A stretch of DNA of 34,061 nt from Methyloceanibacter sp. (lineage in GTDB: Bacteria > Pseudomonadota > Alphaproteobacteria > Rhizobiales > Methyloligellaceae): contig JARFRF010000124.1 in assembly GCA_029287395.1 (NCBI GenBank), positions 1 through 34,061 on the forward strand, in the 5' to 3' direction. Position numbers and translations under genes: made by a program. Below, one piece after another: positions 9,259 to 18,613 of this stretch. Within the stretch, counting starts at the first letter, position 1. Each line of letters begins with the position of its first letter. The notes beneath the pieces were generated by a model that worked only from the letters and a program-made list of their open reading frames with translations, made no database searches and was not told where the DNA came from.

Positions 9259-10215
9259 ATGAGCATCGCGGCTGAAGCCCCTACCCCATCCTTTCCGCAT
9301 CGCCACCTTCTCGGTATCGAAGGTCTTAAGCGGGACGAGATCCTATCGTTGCTCGACCTCTCCGAGGAAGCGGCTGAGCAAAGCCGCAGGGTCGACAAAA
9401 AGAGCAGCGACTTACGCGGCAGAACGCTCATAAACCTTTTCTTTGAAGCCTCGACTCGCACCCAGAGCTCGTTTGAGCTCGCGGGGAAAAGGCTCGGCGC
9501 CGACGTGATGAACATGTCGATCCCGACCTCGTCCATCAAGAAGGGCGAGACGCTGATCGATACCGCGGTCACGCTCAATGCCATGCGTCCCGATCTTCTT
9601 GTGGTCCGCCATCATGCTGCCGGAGCGGTTGAACTCCTCTCGCAGAAGGTCGACTGCTCCGTGATCAACGCAGGCGATGGCAGTCACGAGCATCCAACTC
9701 AGGCTCTGCTCGATGCTCTGACGATCCGCCGTCACAGGGGGAGCTTTGAGGGATTAACCGTCGCGATCTGTGGTGACATTGCGCATTCGCGCGTGGCGCG
9801 ATCGAACATCCTGTCGCTGAACACGCTCGGTGCACGGGTTCGCGTGGTTGCCCCATCAACCCTACTCGGCGAAGCGGTAGACAGGCTTGGGGTCGAAGCC
9901 TTCACGTCAATGCGAGAAGGCTTAAGGAATGCCGACGTGGTTATGATGTTGCGGCTACAACGCGAGCGTATGGCCTCTAGCCTCATCCCAAGTCAGAGAG
10001 AGTACTTCCACTTCTTTGGGCTTGACGCAGAGAAGCTCGCGGGCGCGCGCGACGATGCGATTGTGATGCATCCGGGACCGATGAACCGTGGCGTGGAAAT
10101 CGATGCCCAAATCGCGGACGGCTCTCGCAGCGTGATCCGGGAGCAGGTCGAGATGGGCGTTGCCGTGCGGATGGCCGTGCTGCAAGCCCTCGCGCGCCAG
10201 CTTCCAAATCAATGA
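9259..10215 (+). CDS. pyrB: Aspartate carbamoyltransferase catalytic subunit
   Basis: A 318-residue ATCase that joins carbamoyl phosphate and aspartate in the first committed step of UMP synthesis. The carbamoyl-phosphate loop [13 protein letters not shown] is at about residues 61-73, SIKKGETL (mobile lysine loop) follows, HPTQALLDA is near the domain junction, and [12 protein letters not shown] carries aspartate-side contacts. The ATG at 9259 is chosen for family length and for its position just after a good promoter; an upstream start at 9220 would lie within the -35 element. It overlaps the pyrC-like gene by ATGA, consistent with the two-protein ATCase complexes in bacteria that lack pyrI. 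Confidence 0.97.
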   Translation: MSIAAEAPTPSFPHRHLLGIEGLKRDEILSLLDLSEEAAEQSRRVDKKSSDLRGRTLINLFFEASTRTQSSFELAGKRLGADVMNMSIPTSSIKKGETLIDTAVTLNAMRPDLLVVRHHAAGAVELLSQKVDCSVINAGDGSHEHPTQALLDALTIRRHRGSFEGLTVAICGDIAHSRVARSNILSLNTLGARVRVVAPSTLLGEAVDRLGVEAFTSMREGLRNADVVMMLRLQRERMASSLIPSQREYFHFFGLDAEKLAGARDDAIVMHPGPMNRGVEIDAQIADGSRSVIREQVEMGVAVRMAVLQALARQLPNQ

Positions 10216-11549
10216 CCACCATGGATACCGAAACCGAAACTCAAGCCGCCCCGCCCCGCCAGCACAAGAAGCTGGCGCTGGTGAATGCGCGGCTGATTGA
10301 CCCTGGCTCAAGCTTGGATGCCTTTGGCGGACTCTTGATCGCGAACGGCACGATTGCCGATCTTGGTATGCACATCACGGAAGGTTTGATCGAGGGTGCC
10401 GAATATCTCGACTGCGGTGGACGCACAGTCGCCCCGGGGCTGATCGATATGATGGTCTTCTGTGGTGAACCGGGACACGAGCACCGCGAGACTTTGGCGA
10501 CGGCGAGCCGTGCGGCGGCGGCAGGTGGCGTAACCACCATATGCTGCATGCCTAGCACCGACCCAGTTATCGATGATGTTGCCCTGGTAGACTTCATTCT
10601 CCGCCGCGCACGCGATACGGCCCTTGTGCACGTTCATCCGATGGCGGCAATGACCCGGGAGCTCAAAGGCAAAGAAATGGCGGAGCTCGGCCTGTTGCGC
10701 GAGGCCGGAGCCGTCGCCTTCACCAATGGCAAGCTCAGCGTGGCCAACGCGAAGCTGATGCGAAATGTCTTGTCTTACGCCAAGGACTACGATGCGTTGA
10801 TCGTCCACCATCTTGAGGATGCCGATCTCGCCGAGGATGGCGTCATGAATGAGGGCGAAGTGGCGACACGGCTTGGCCTGCGCGGGATCCCGACAGAGGC
10901 TGAAACCGTGATGCTTGACCGAGACATCCGCCTTGTTGAGTTGACCGGGGGCCGATACCACGCGGCCCAAATCTCGTGTCGAGCTTCGCTCGACGTTATC
11001 AGGGCCGCAAAGGAACGCGGCCTTCCGGTAACGTGCGGCGTCAGCATCAATCACCTAACGCTGAACGAAAACGATATCGGTCCCTACCGGACCTTTTTCA
11101 AAATGATGCCGCCGTTGCGGTCTGAGGACGACAGGCAGGCAATGGTCGAAGGGGTGGCCAGCGGCGATATCGACGTCATCGTGTCCGCCCACGACCCAAG
11201 GGGCGCCGAGGGTAAGCGCCGCCCGTTCGTCGAGGCCAACGATGGCGCCGTTGGCCTTGAGACCATGCTCGGAGCGAGCTTGCGTCTCTTCCACAATGGC
11301 GAGATTACGCTGCACCGCCTTCTCAATGCCCTTTCAGCGCGACCAGCAGAACTTCTTGGGCTCGAGGGAGGCCGGCTTGTGAAAGGTGCGCCAGCGGATC
11401 TCGCCTTAATCGATCTGGAGATGCCCTGGACAGTCGCGCGCGAAGACCTCCGCTCAAAATCAAAGAACACTCCGTTCGACGAAGCACGTTTCGAAGGACG
11501 CGCACTGGTAACATTCGTCGCGGGACGCCCAGTCTACCACTTCGGTTGA
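10212..11549 (+). CDS. Non-catalytic dihydroorotase-like protein (PyrC-like, ATCase partner)
   Basis: A 445-residue amidohydrolase-fold protein of the class I dihydroorotase family, translationally coupled to pyrB. Key catalytic residues are missing. The HxH zinc motif and following Arg (normally PGLIDxHVHLREPG) read Met81-Val-Phe83 and Gly85 in [14 protein letters not shown]. The catalytic, metal-binding Asp of the SDHAP motif is Ala326 in VSAHDPRG. Other fold signatures such as [12 protein letters not shown]-like ([12 protein letters not shown]) and [10 protein letters not shown]-like segments are intact. In pseudomonads such inactive PyrC' proteins are structural subunits of ATCase, so the same role is inferred; an active pyrC must be elsewhere. 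Automatic annotation may call it functional dihydroorotase. Confidence 0.9.
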   Translation: MTTMDTETETQAAPPRQHKKLALVNARLIDPGSSLDAFGGLLIANGTIADLGMHITEGLIEGAEYLDCGGRTVAPGLIDMMVFCGEPGHEHRETLATASRAAAAGGVTTICCMPSTDPVIDDVALVDFILRRARDTALVHVHPMAAMTRELKGKEMAELGLLREAGAVAFTNGKLSVANAKLMRNVLSYAKDYDALIVHHLEDADLAEDGVMNEGEVATRLGLRGIPTEAETVMLDRDIRLVELTGGRYHAAQISCRASLDVIRAAKERGLPVTCGVSINHLTLNENDIGPYRTFFKMMPPLRSEDDRQAMVEGVASGDIDVIVSAHDPRGAEGKRRPFVEANDGAVGLETMLGASLRLFHNGEITLHRLLNALSARPAELLGLEGGRLVKGAPADLALIDLEMPWTVAREDLRSKSKNTPFDEARFEGRALVTFVAGRPVYHFG

Positions 11550-11586
11550 CCTGGCCGAGGCGCAACACGGGTGACGGGGACTCATA

Positions 11587-12225
11587 ATGCCACCGTTTGA
11601 GGACGGTTCAGCCGCAGATCCAGCCGCATCGGGCGCCTATCTCCTTTGCTTCGCGCTTGGCTATCTCCTCGGATCGATTCCTTTCGGACTTGTGCTAACG
11701 AAGCTCGCTGGGCTCGGTGACGTTCGGAGTATTGGCTCAGGCAATATTGGGGCGACGAATGTGCTGCGGACAGGCAACAAGGGCCTCGCAGCGCTCACTT
11801 TGGCACTCGATTTGCTGAAAGGTACCGCCGCCGTGCTCATTGCTGGATCTTTTGCCGGGCAGTTCGGCGCCGTCGTCGCCGGCTTGGGTGCTTTTGTCGG
11901 CCACCTTTTCCCGATTTGGCTCCGCTTTCGAGGCGGCAAGGGGGTTGCCACGTTCATCGGCGTTGCCCTTGGCCTTTACTGGCCCGCTGCTGTTGGCTTT
12001 TGCCTTGTTTGGCTCCTTGTAGCTTTGCTCACGCGCTATTCATCGGTCTCGGCACTCAGCGCAAGTGTCGCAACGGTTCTTGGCCTCGCGCTTGTTGGGG
12101 AGCAGACCTTGGCCATTGTTTTCGGCTTGATGACCGCCCTCCTCTACTTCCGTCATAAGGAGAATATCGCCCGCTTACTCAAAGGCGAGGAATCTCGTAT
12201 TGGCGGCACCAAGGACAAGGCCTGA
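11587..12225 (+). CDS. plsY: Acyl-phosphate:glycerol-3-phosphate acyltransferase
   Basis: A 212-residue inner-membrane PlsY that acylates glycerol-3-phosphate at sn-1 from acyl-phosphate, starting phospholipid synthesis with PlsX. The three family motifs are visible: [11 protein letters not shown] near residue 51, [18 protein letters not shown] near 104-121, and [14 protein letters not shown] near the C-terminus. There are about five hydrophobic segments. A GGGGA sequence precedes the ATG. It follows the pyrC-like gene by 37 bases. In related genomes dprA is usually next, but only a stump remains here. Confidence 0.96.
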   Translation: MPPFEDGSAADPAASGAYLLCFALGYLLGSIPFGLVLTKLAGLGDVRSIGSGNIGATNVLRTGNKGLAALTLALDLLKGTAAVLIAGSFAGQFGAVVAGLGAFVGHLFPIWLRFRGGKGVATFIGVALGLYWPAAVGFCLVWLLVALLTRYSSVSALSASVATVLGLALVGEQTLAIVFGLMTALLYFRHKENIARLLKGEESRIGGTKDKA

Positions 12226-12828
12226 ACAATCTAGCGCGAGTGCGATGCTGGTTAGCTTGCCCGTTGACGACCCTTGCTGAGCGACCGGGCCTTGTGACCG
12301 CAGATCTCGCAGCGCGTAGTGACACACCCCTCAGTAGCATTTATTCACTATAACCAACTAAGGTGATAAGGCCTTTGCGTTGGGGGTAGCCGTACGCGCG
12401 TTTGCTATACTCGTTTTAGCCGCGCGCATAATTGCCTGTTTTTCCACATGTGCTGGTCCGGACCCTGACCTCGTCGAAGTGATTCAGTTGAGGGTTCGCT
12501 GATTGCGGGCAGGAAGCAATAAAACCGACTCGAAACGCCGGCTGACTGACGCTCAGCGGATTGCCTGGCTCCGCTTACTACGTAGCGAGAATGTTGGGCC
12601 GGCGACCTTTCGTGCGCTCGTCAATCAGTTCGGCGGCACGCAAGCCTCCGGCCCGACCAATCGCGTATCGGTTGCTCTATAGCATTACATGCACTTTATA
12701 AGTGTCAACCGTCCTTCTGTGCAATTTGACAGAAACCGATCGAGTCACCATTTTCGCCGACGAGTTGGGGGGCAACTCCAAAATTTCGCCCTTGGCCGAG
12801 CGCCATTCGCGCGGCTAGGAACATCTCA
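12226..12828. other. Eroded intergenic region between plsY and topA
   Basis: About 600 bases without an intact gene. It holds a 40-codon open stretch at 12380-12502, the dprA stump at 12503-12682, a short palindrome at 12691-12705 (GCACTT-TAT-AAGTGT, one mismatch) and a TTGACA at about 12726 that could be a topA -35 element, although no strong -10 follows. The base composition is more AT-rich than in the flanking genes. Confidence 0.6.
12503..12682 (+). pseudogene. dprA: dprA N-terminal remnant
   Basis: A 59-codon open frame whose central part reads [15 protein letters not shown] then [19 protein letters not shown]. This matches the N-terminal helical domain of DprA/Smf (DNA processing protein A, which loads RecA on incoming single-stranded DNA). 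After QFGGTQA the frame runs into unrelated sequence and stops at 12680-12682. The Rossmann-fold DNA-binding domain and the C-terminal winged helix are absent; nothing before topA at 12829 resembles them. The position between plsY and topA is the usual dprA site in Hyphomicrobiales. No ATG starts the frame; TTG at 12503 directly follows an in-frame TGA. Confidence 0.85.
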
Positions 12829-15483
12829 ATGAACATCGTCATCGTCGAATCGCCGGCAAAGGCCAAAACCATCAACAAGTACCTCGGCTCCGATTACCGG
12901 GTGCTGGCTTCCTATGGCCATGTTCGCGATTTGCCGTCCAAGAACGGATCGGTGCTGCCTGATAACGATTTTGAGATGCATTGGGATGTCGACCCGAAGT
13001 CAGCCAAGCGATTGAACGAGATTGCCCAGGCCGTCAGAGGCGCCGATAAGCTCATCTTGGCGACCGACCCGGATCGCGAGGGCGAAGCCATCTCCTGGCA
13101 TGTGCTTCAGGTTTTGGAGCGGAAGAAGCTCCTTGGCAAGATTCCCGTGGAGCGGGTCGTCTTCAACGCTGTGACAAAAGATGCGATCCGCGACGCCATG
13201 CAGAATCCGCGCGCGATCGACGAGCCACTGGTCAATGCGTATCTCGCGCGCCGCGCCCTGGATTACTTGGTGGGCTTCACGTTGTCCCCCGTCCTTTGGC
13301 GCAAACTACCCGGCGCACGCTCCGCGGGCCGGGTCCAGTCGGTTGCCTTGCGGCTCGTTTGCGAACGGGAACTGGAGATCGAAAAGTTCGTAGCGCAGGA
13401 GTACTGGTCCATCACCGCATCGCTGGCAACGGACAAGAACCAGGCCTTAACGGCGCGTCTCTATTCGGTGGAAGGCGAGAAGCTCGGCAAGTTTGACATC
13501 CCTAACCAGGAGGCAGCCGAGAGACTCAAGGCGGCACTGGAAGGCGGCCGGTACAGTGTCGGGAAGATTGAAAGTAAGTCGCAGAAGCGCAATCCCGCCG
13601 CCCCGTTCACAACATCGACGCTACAGCAGGAAGCATCACGCAAGCTCGGATTCAGTCCACGCCAAACGATGCAGGTGGCGCAGCGCCTATACGAAGGCGT
13701 CGACCTGGGCGGCGCCGCCGAAGGGCTCATTACCTATATGAGGACTGACGGCGTACAAATTGCGCCAGAAGCAGTATCCGCAGTTCGGTCACTTGTGAGC
13801 GGCTTATATGGTTCAAGCTATGTGCCGCCCTCTCCGCGACAGTACTCATCGAAGGCGAAGAACGCGCAGGAAGCACACGAAGCTATTCGGCCAACTGACT
13901 TCAGCAAAGCGCCCGATAAGGTGAGCGGCTATCTCGAGCCGGATGCGCTCAAGCTCTACAAGTTGATCTGGCAACGCACGCTGGCGAGCCAGGCGTCCAG
14001 CGCAGAAATCGAGCGCACCACAGCAGACGTCGATGTAGCGGGGACGGATGGCAAAGCCTATGGCGCTCGGGCAACAGGGTCCGTCATCCGCTTCGACGGA
14101 TTTCTGAAGATTTACGAGGAAGGAGTAGACGACGCAGTTGGCGAGGACGGCTCCCTTCCCGCTTTGTCGAAAGGCGAGCCGCTCAATCCTCGTGGTGTCG
14201 AGGCCAAGCAACATTTCACCGAGCCACCTCCGCGTTACTCAGAGGCGACGCTTATCAAGAAGATGGAAGAGCTCGGTATCGGCCGTCCTTCGACATACGC
14301 CGCGACTCTGAACGTCCTGCGTGAGCGGGACTATGTGCGTATCGATAAGAAACGGCTCATCCCAGAAGACAAGGGACGGCTCGTAACAGCATTCCTAGAG
14401 AGTTTCTTCAAACGCTATGTTGAGTACGATTTCACCGCAGATCTTGAAGAGAAGCTAGACCTGATTTCCGCCGGCACTCTTCAGTGGAAGAATGTGCTTC
14501 GTGATTTCTGGCGCGACTTTATTGGTGCGGTTGACGAGATCGGCGATCTGAGGATTGCGCAGGTCCTTGATGCATTGAACGAGTTACTCGGACCGCACAT
14601 TTTTCCGGACACCGGCGATGGCAAACCACGCGCGTGCCCGGCTTGCAGCGACGGGCAGCTCAGCTTGAAAGTCGGTAAGTTCGGCGCATTCGTCGGTTGC
14701 TCAAACTATCCAGACTGCCGCTACACACGACAACTCGCCGAGACCGGCGACAAAGCAGCTTTCAGTGATGGAAAGGTGCTCGGGCTCGATCCTGAGACAG
14801 AACTGGAAGTCACTATTCGTTCTGGCCGCTTCGGTCCCTACATCCAACTTGGCGAAGAGGCCGGCGGTGAGAAACCCAAGCGTGCGTCGATCCCGAAAGG
14901 GACGGATCCGGAGGCGATCGACTTAGCCCGCGCGCTAGCGTTCCTATCGCTGCCCCGAGAAGTTGGTATCCACCCTGAGTCGGGGAAACCGATTACAGCA
15001 GGCTACGGACGGTTCGGACCCTATGTTCAGTGTGATGGAAAATATGCAAGCTTGTCGACACCGGAAGATGTCTTCGAAGTTGGCGCAAACCGCGCGATTA
15101 CACTTCTTGCCGAGAAGGCCGCAAAGGGCGCACAGCGCGGCGCAAGCGTAATCAAAGACCTGGGCGAACACCCGCAAGTCGGGGGCAAAGTCCAAGTGAT
15201 GAACGGTCGCTACGGGCCCTACGTTAAGCACGAGAAGATCAACGCGACGATCCCGCGCGACCGTGACCCTGAAGACGTGACGCTCGACGAAGCCGTCCAA
15301 CTGATCGCAGCTCGCGCGGCTAAAGGCCCGGCCAAAAAAAAGACAGCAAAAAAGAAGGCGGCCAAGAAAGCCGCGACAAAGAAGACAGCCGCAAAAAAGG
15401 CAGTAGCCAAGAAGAATGCCACTCGGAAGACGGCGCGAAAGACCGCCCCAGCCAAAGAGGCCGCCGACGAGGCGGCAAGTTAA
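12829..15483 (+). CDS. topA: DNA topoisomerase I
   Basis: An 884-residue type IA topoisomerase that relaxes negative supercoils. The Toprim domain starts MNIVIVESPAKAKTINKYLG and holds ATDPDREGEAISWH. The active-site Tyr303 is in TYMRTDGVQI, with GRPSTYAATLNVL further on. A four-Cys zinc ribbon (CPAC then CSNYPDC) lies at about 603-630, followed by three topo-C repeats of the GRFGPYVQ/GRYGPYVK type. The C-terminus is a Lys/Ala-rich tail of about 50 residues, histone-H1-like. AGGA lies 8 bases before the ATG. The stop is 9 bases from the rnr start. Confidence 0.98.
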   Translation: MNIVIVESPAKAKTINKYLGSDYRVLASYGHVRDLPSKNGSVLPDNDFEMHWDVDPKSAKRLNEIAQAVRGADKLILATDPDREGEAISWHVLQVLERKKLLGKIPVERVVFNAVTKDAIRDAMQNPRAIDEPLVNAYLARRALDYLVGFTLSPVLWRKLPGARSAGRVQSVALRLVCERELEIEKFVAQEYWSITASLATDKNQALTARLYSVEGEKLGKFDIPNQEAAERLKAALEGGRYSVGKIESKSQKRNPAAPFTTSTLQQEASRKLGFSPRQTMQVAQRLYEGVDLGGAAEGLITYMRTDGVQIAPEAVSAVRSLVSGLYGSSYVPPSPRQYSSKAKNAQEAHEAIRPTDFSKAPDKVSGYLEPDALKLYKLIWQRTLASQASSAEIERTTADVDVAGTDGKAYGARATGSVIRFDGFLKIYEEGVDDAVGEDGSLPALSKGEPLNPRGVEAKQHFTEPPPRYSEATLIKKMEELGIGRPSTYAATLNVLRERDYVRIDKKRLIPEDKGRLVTAFLESFFKRYVEYDFTADLEEKLDLISAGTLQWKNVLRDFWRDFIGAVDEIGDLRIAQVLDALNELLGPHIFPDTGDGKPRACPACSDGQLSLKVGKFGAFVGCSNYPDCRYTRQLAETGDKAAFSDGKVLGLDPETELEVTIRSGRFGPYIQLGEEAGGEKPKRASIPKGTDPEAIDLARALAFLSLPREVGIHPESGKPITAGYGRFGPYVQCDGKYASLSTPEDVFEVGANRAITLLAEKAAKGAQRGASVIKDLGEHPQVGGKVQVMNGRYGPYVKHEKINATIPRDRDPEDVTLDEAVQLIAARAAKGPAKKKTAKKKAAKKAATKKTAAKKAVAKKNATRKTARKTAPAKEAADEAAS

Positions 15484-15492
15484 GCGGCAGAC

Positions 15493-17859
15493 GTGGCTCC
15501 ACCCAAGAAGACGACATCGCCCAAAGCGGCCGCGACGACATCCGACGCGAAAAGCAAAACCGCGAGAAAGCCAAAGGCGGGCGCCAAGACCAAGACGAAA
15601 GCCAAAACAGGACTTCCCTCCAAGAGGGAAATCGTTGAGTTCTTGGAAACCTCCACGGCCAAAACCGGCAAGCGGGAGATTGCCCGAGCCTTCGGCGTCA
15701 AAGGCGCTGATCGGATCGCCCTTAAATCCCTCCTGCGCGAGATGGCCGAGGAAGGCCTGATCGCCGGCTCTCGCCGAAGCCTCTCACGACCTGGCGTTCT
15801 ACCGTCCGTTACGGTGCTCGAGATCGTCGCCCGCGATGAAGACGGCGAATTCGTCGCTCGGCCCGCAACCTGGGATGACGAGAACGGCTCAATTCCGAAG
15901 ATTCTCATGGTGGAAGGCCGAGGCAATCTCGCGCAAACGCCAGGCATAGGGGATCGCGTGTTGGCGCGGATCACAACCCAAAAGGCAGATGCGGACTACC
16001 CGTATCATGCTCGGACCATCAAAAAGCTGCCGCGATCGACGGCGCGCAGCTTACTCGGCATCTTCAGGTCGCTCTCGTACGGTCGCGGGGTTATCGACCC
16101 CATCGACAAGAAACAGCTGAAGGAATGGACAGTGCCGAAGGGCTCAGCGGGCGACGCCGAAGACGGAGAACTTGTCCGTTTCGAAATCGCGCGTTCCGTC
16201 CGCTACGGCGTGCCGACGGCACGTATCGTTGCGCGCCTGGGAAACCCCGAGGCCCAACAGGCCATCAGCCTGATCGCACTACATGCTCATGGCATCCCGG
16301 ATGTGTTCCCGCCTCCCGTGATCGCAGAAGCCGATTCTGCCAAGGAAGTTGGGTTAGGGTCGCGCGTCGACCTCCGCAAAACACCGCTTGTCACCATCGA
16401 TCCGGTAGATGCCCGCGACCACGACGACGCAGTGTTCGCCGAGCCCGACACAGATCTAGACAACGAGGGAGGTTGGATCGTCACCGTCGCCATTGCCGAC
16501 GTTGCGCACTACGTTACGCCTGGCAGCGCACTCGACAAGGAAGCACGAAAACGGGGTAACTCCGTCTACTTCCCTGATCGCGTCGTACCCATGCTGCCGG
16601 AGCGCATCTCTAATGAGCTCTGTTCCCTGAAGGAAGGAGTCGACCGACCTTGCCTTGCCGTCCGCATGGTCCTTGACAAGGGCGGCCAAAATAAAGGGCA
16701 CCGCTTCTTCCGGGGCCTTATGCGTTCCGCCGCGAGCCTGTCTTATGAACAGGCCCAAGCGGCAATCGACGGACGGACGGACGGCACAACAGATCCGCTG
16801 CTCGATTCTGTTTTACGACCCCTTTGGGGCGCATACGCGAGCCTTAGCAAAGCCCGCAAGGCACGCGGACCACTTGAACTGGAGCTGCCAGAGCGCAAGA
16901 TCTTGTTGGACGACAAAGGCCGCGTCCGCGGTATCGCGACCCCGCCGCGCCTCGATGCCCACCGGCTCATCGAAGAGTTCATGATCCAAGCCAATGTTGC
17001 TGCTGCCGAGGCGCTGGAAACAAAGCGGTCACCGCTGATCTACCGGGTTCACGATGCGCCGTCGAAGGAAAAGCTTGTAGCACTCGGTGAGTTCCTAGCG
17101 ACGATCGACATGAAGATCGCGAAAGCCGGAACGCTCCGGCCCTCGCAGTTCAACCGTATCCTTGCCGACACGAAAAGCTCGCCCAACGCTGAGCTCGTCG
17201 CTGAGGTGGTCCTCAGAAGCCAGAGCCAAGCAGAATACACTCCGCGCAATCTGGGACATTTCGGTTTGAATCTCCGACGCTATGCGCACTTCACCTCGCC
17301 GATCCGACGTTATGCAGACTTGATCGTACATCGGGCGCTCATCCGTGCGTTGGGCCTTGGCGATGGCGGTCTAACGGATAGAGAACTTGACGACTTGGAG
17401 GAGATCTCCGGCGCGATATCCGATACAGAGCGGCGCGCCATGGCGGCCGAACGAGATACGGTGGACCGTCTTACTGCCGCCTATCTCGCCGATCGCATCG
17501 GAGCCACTTTCAGCGCGAAGGTTTCAGGACTCGTGCGCTCGGGACTTTTCGTGCGCCTAAACGAAACAGGCGCTGATGGGTTTGTTCCGGCTTCCGCCAT
17601 TGGACATGAATATTTCTACCACGATGAAGTTCGCCAAGCACTTGTTGGCGAGGACTCAGGGCTCGCATACCAACTCGGGGACCAAGTCGAGGTACGTCTT
17701 GTAGAGGCAATCCCCACGGCGGGAGCGCTACGATTTGACATGTTGAGTGAAGGACGCAAGATCGCTAATTTCCGAAGTGGCCCGCGGTCGAGGACCGCCG
17801 ACCGAAGCAAAGGCCGCAGGCGAGCCAAACCCCGCGGTTCGCGTCCGAAGAAGCGCTGA
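15493..17859 (+). CDS. rnr: Ribonuclease R
   Basis: A 788-residue RNase II/RNB-family 3'-5' exoribonuclease that degrades structured RNA. The first 40 residues are a Lys/Ala/Thr-rich tail. A winged-helix segment follows (SKREIVEFLETS...IARAFGVKG), then cold-shock domains. The RNB catalytic centre VTIDPVDARDHDDAVF is at about residues 297-312, with YFPDRVVPMLPERISNELCSL and the later HFTSPIRRYADLIVHR. An S1 domain (FSAKVSGLVRSGLFVRLNETGADGF split over about 672-697) precedes an Arg/Lys-rich end. Start is GTG at 15493, with no strong Shine-Dalgarno, 9 bases after topA; coupling to topA is likely. Confidence 0.96.
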   Translation: MAPPKKTTSPKAAATTSDAKSKTARKPKAGAKTKTKAKTGLPSKREIVEFLETSTAKTGKREIARAFGVKGADRIALKSLLREMAEEGLIAGSRRSLSRPGVLPSVTVLEIVARDEDGEFVARPATWDDENGSIPKILMVEGRGNLAQTPGIGDRVLARITTQKADADYPYHARTIKKLPRSTARSLLGIFRSLSYGRGVIDPIDKKQLKEWTVPKGSAGDAEDGELVRFEIARSVRYGVPTARIVARLGNPEAQQAISLIALHAHGIPDVFPPPVIAEADSAKEVGLGSRVDLRKTPLVTIDPVDARDHDDAVFAEPDTDLDNEGGWIVTVAIADVAHYVTPGSALDKEARKRGNSVYFPDRVVPMLPERISNELCSLKEGVDRPCLAVRMVLDKGGQNKGHRFFRGLMRSAASLSYEQAQAAIDGRTDGTTDPLLDSVLRPLWGAYASLSKARKARGPLELELPERKILLDDKGRVRGIATPPRLDAHRLIEEFMIQANVAAAEALETKRSPLIYRVHDAPSKEKLVALGEFLATIDMKIAKAGTLRPSQFNRILADTKSSPNAELVAEVVLRSQSQAEYTPRNLGHFGLNLRRYAHFTSPIRRYADLIVHRALIRALGLGDGGLTDRELDDLEEISGAISDTERRAMAAERDTVDRLTAAYLADRIGATFSAKVSGLVRSGLFVRLNETGADGFVPASAIGHEYFYHDEVRQALVGEDSGLAYQLGDQVEVRLVEAIPTAGALRFDMLSEGRKIANFRSGPRSRTADRSKGRRRAKPRGSRPKKR

Positions 17860-17902
17860 TTGTTCTGGGCTTTCGCCAGGCGCTAGTTAAAGGAAGATGA
17901 GA

Positions 17903-18334
17903 ATGTCGCAGCACGCAGGTCGGGCCACTGGCGAACGCCCTCTTCAGCAATCTCTCCTGCGGGGGACGATGCTAAAATGTCCAGCATGCGGCGTCGGCTC
18001 TCTTTTCACGCGCTATTTGAAGGTGAGCGATCACTGTTCTCATTGTGGCGAAGCCCTTCACCATCATCGTGCCGATGATGCCCCTGCCTACTTCACGATT
18101 GTCATTATCGGCCATGTGATCGTCAGCCTTGTTCTGACTGTCGAAGTGGCTTTCCGCCCGCCGCTTTGGCTTCACGCGGCCGTCTGGTTGCCTCTCACGA
18201 TCGTGCTGGCGCTTGCAGCTCTCGCGCCTATCAAAGGGTTCCTGGTTTCGCTGCAGTGGGCGCTGCTGATGCACGGGTTCGATCCTGAATACAGAGAAGA
18301 GGTGTGCGACCGGCTGGCACCGCCCTCGGCCTAG
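17903..18334 (+). CDS. DUF983 zinc-ribbon membrane protein
   Basis: A 143-residue DUF983 protein of unknown function. A four-Cys zinc ribbon (CPACGVGSLF, then CSHCGEAL) is followed by HHRADDAPAYFTIVIIGH and two membrane helices (about residues 62-82 and 90-112). I chose the ATG at 17903 because AAAGGA lies 8 bases upstream; the ATG at 17897 would be only 2 bases from it. DUF983 next to rnr and rpmG is a common arrangement in Hyphomicrobiales. Confidence 0.88.
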   Translation: MSQHAGRATGERPLQQSLLRGTMLKCPACGVGSLFTRYLKVSDHCSHCGEALHHHRADDAPAYFTIVIIGHVIVSLVLTVEVAFRPPLWLHAAVWLPLTIVLALAALAPIKGFLVSLQWALLMHGFDPEYREEVCDRLAPPSA

Positions 18335-18445
18335 GCCGCAGGGCCGCTTGACTTACGCCGGCGAAACACTAGGTTGCGCGCAACCTCGCGCGGCTCGTAA
18401 GGGACCTGCGCAAAGCACCCGAACAGTTTCCATTCGAGGATAGTA

Positions 18446-18613
18446 ATGGCGAAGCCCATCACACAGAAGATCAAACTTTTGAGCACCGCCGGCACCGGCT
18501 ACTTCTACGTCACAAAGAAGAACCCGCGTAATCAAACCGAGAAGATGGTTTTTAAGAAGTACGATCCGGTCGTTCGGAAGCACGTCGAATTTAAAGAAGC
18601 GAAGATCAAATAG
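18446..18613 (+). CDS. rpmG: 50S ribosomal protein L33
   Basis: A 55-residue L33 of the large ribosomal subunit, starting [18 protein letters not shown] and containing [18 protein letters not shown] then [19 protein letters not shown]. It is the cysteine-free form, typical of this class, so it does not bind zinc. Length matches the family. AGGA is 4-5 bases before the ATG. It lies 111 bases after DUF983 and ends at the start of a long gene-free stretch. Confidence 0.96.
   Translation: MAKPITQKIKLLSTAGTGYFYVTKKNPRNQTEKMVFKKYDPVVRKHVEFKEAKIK

Noticed and set aside
12226-12380. Possible tRNA or att site next to plsY, as a cause of the dprA loss
   Set aside because: No cloverleaf, CCA end or duplicated core sequence was seen.
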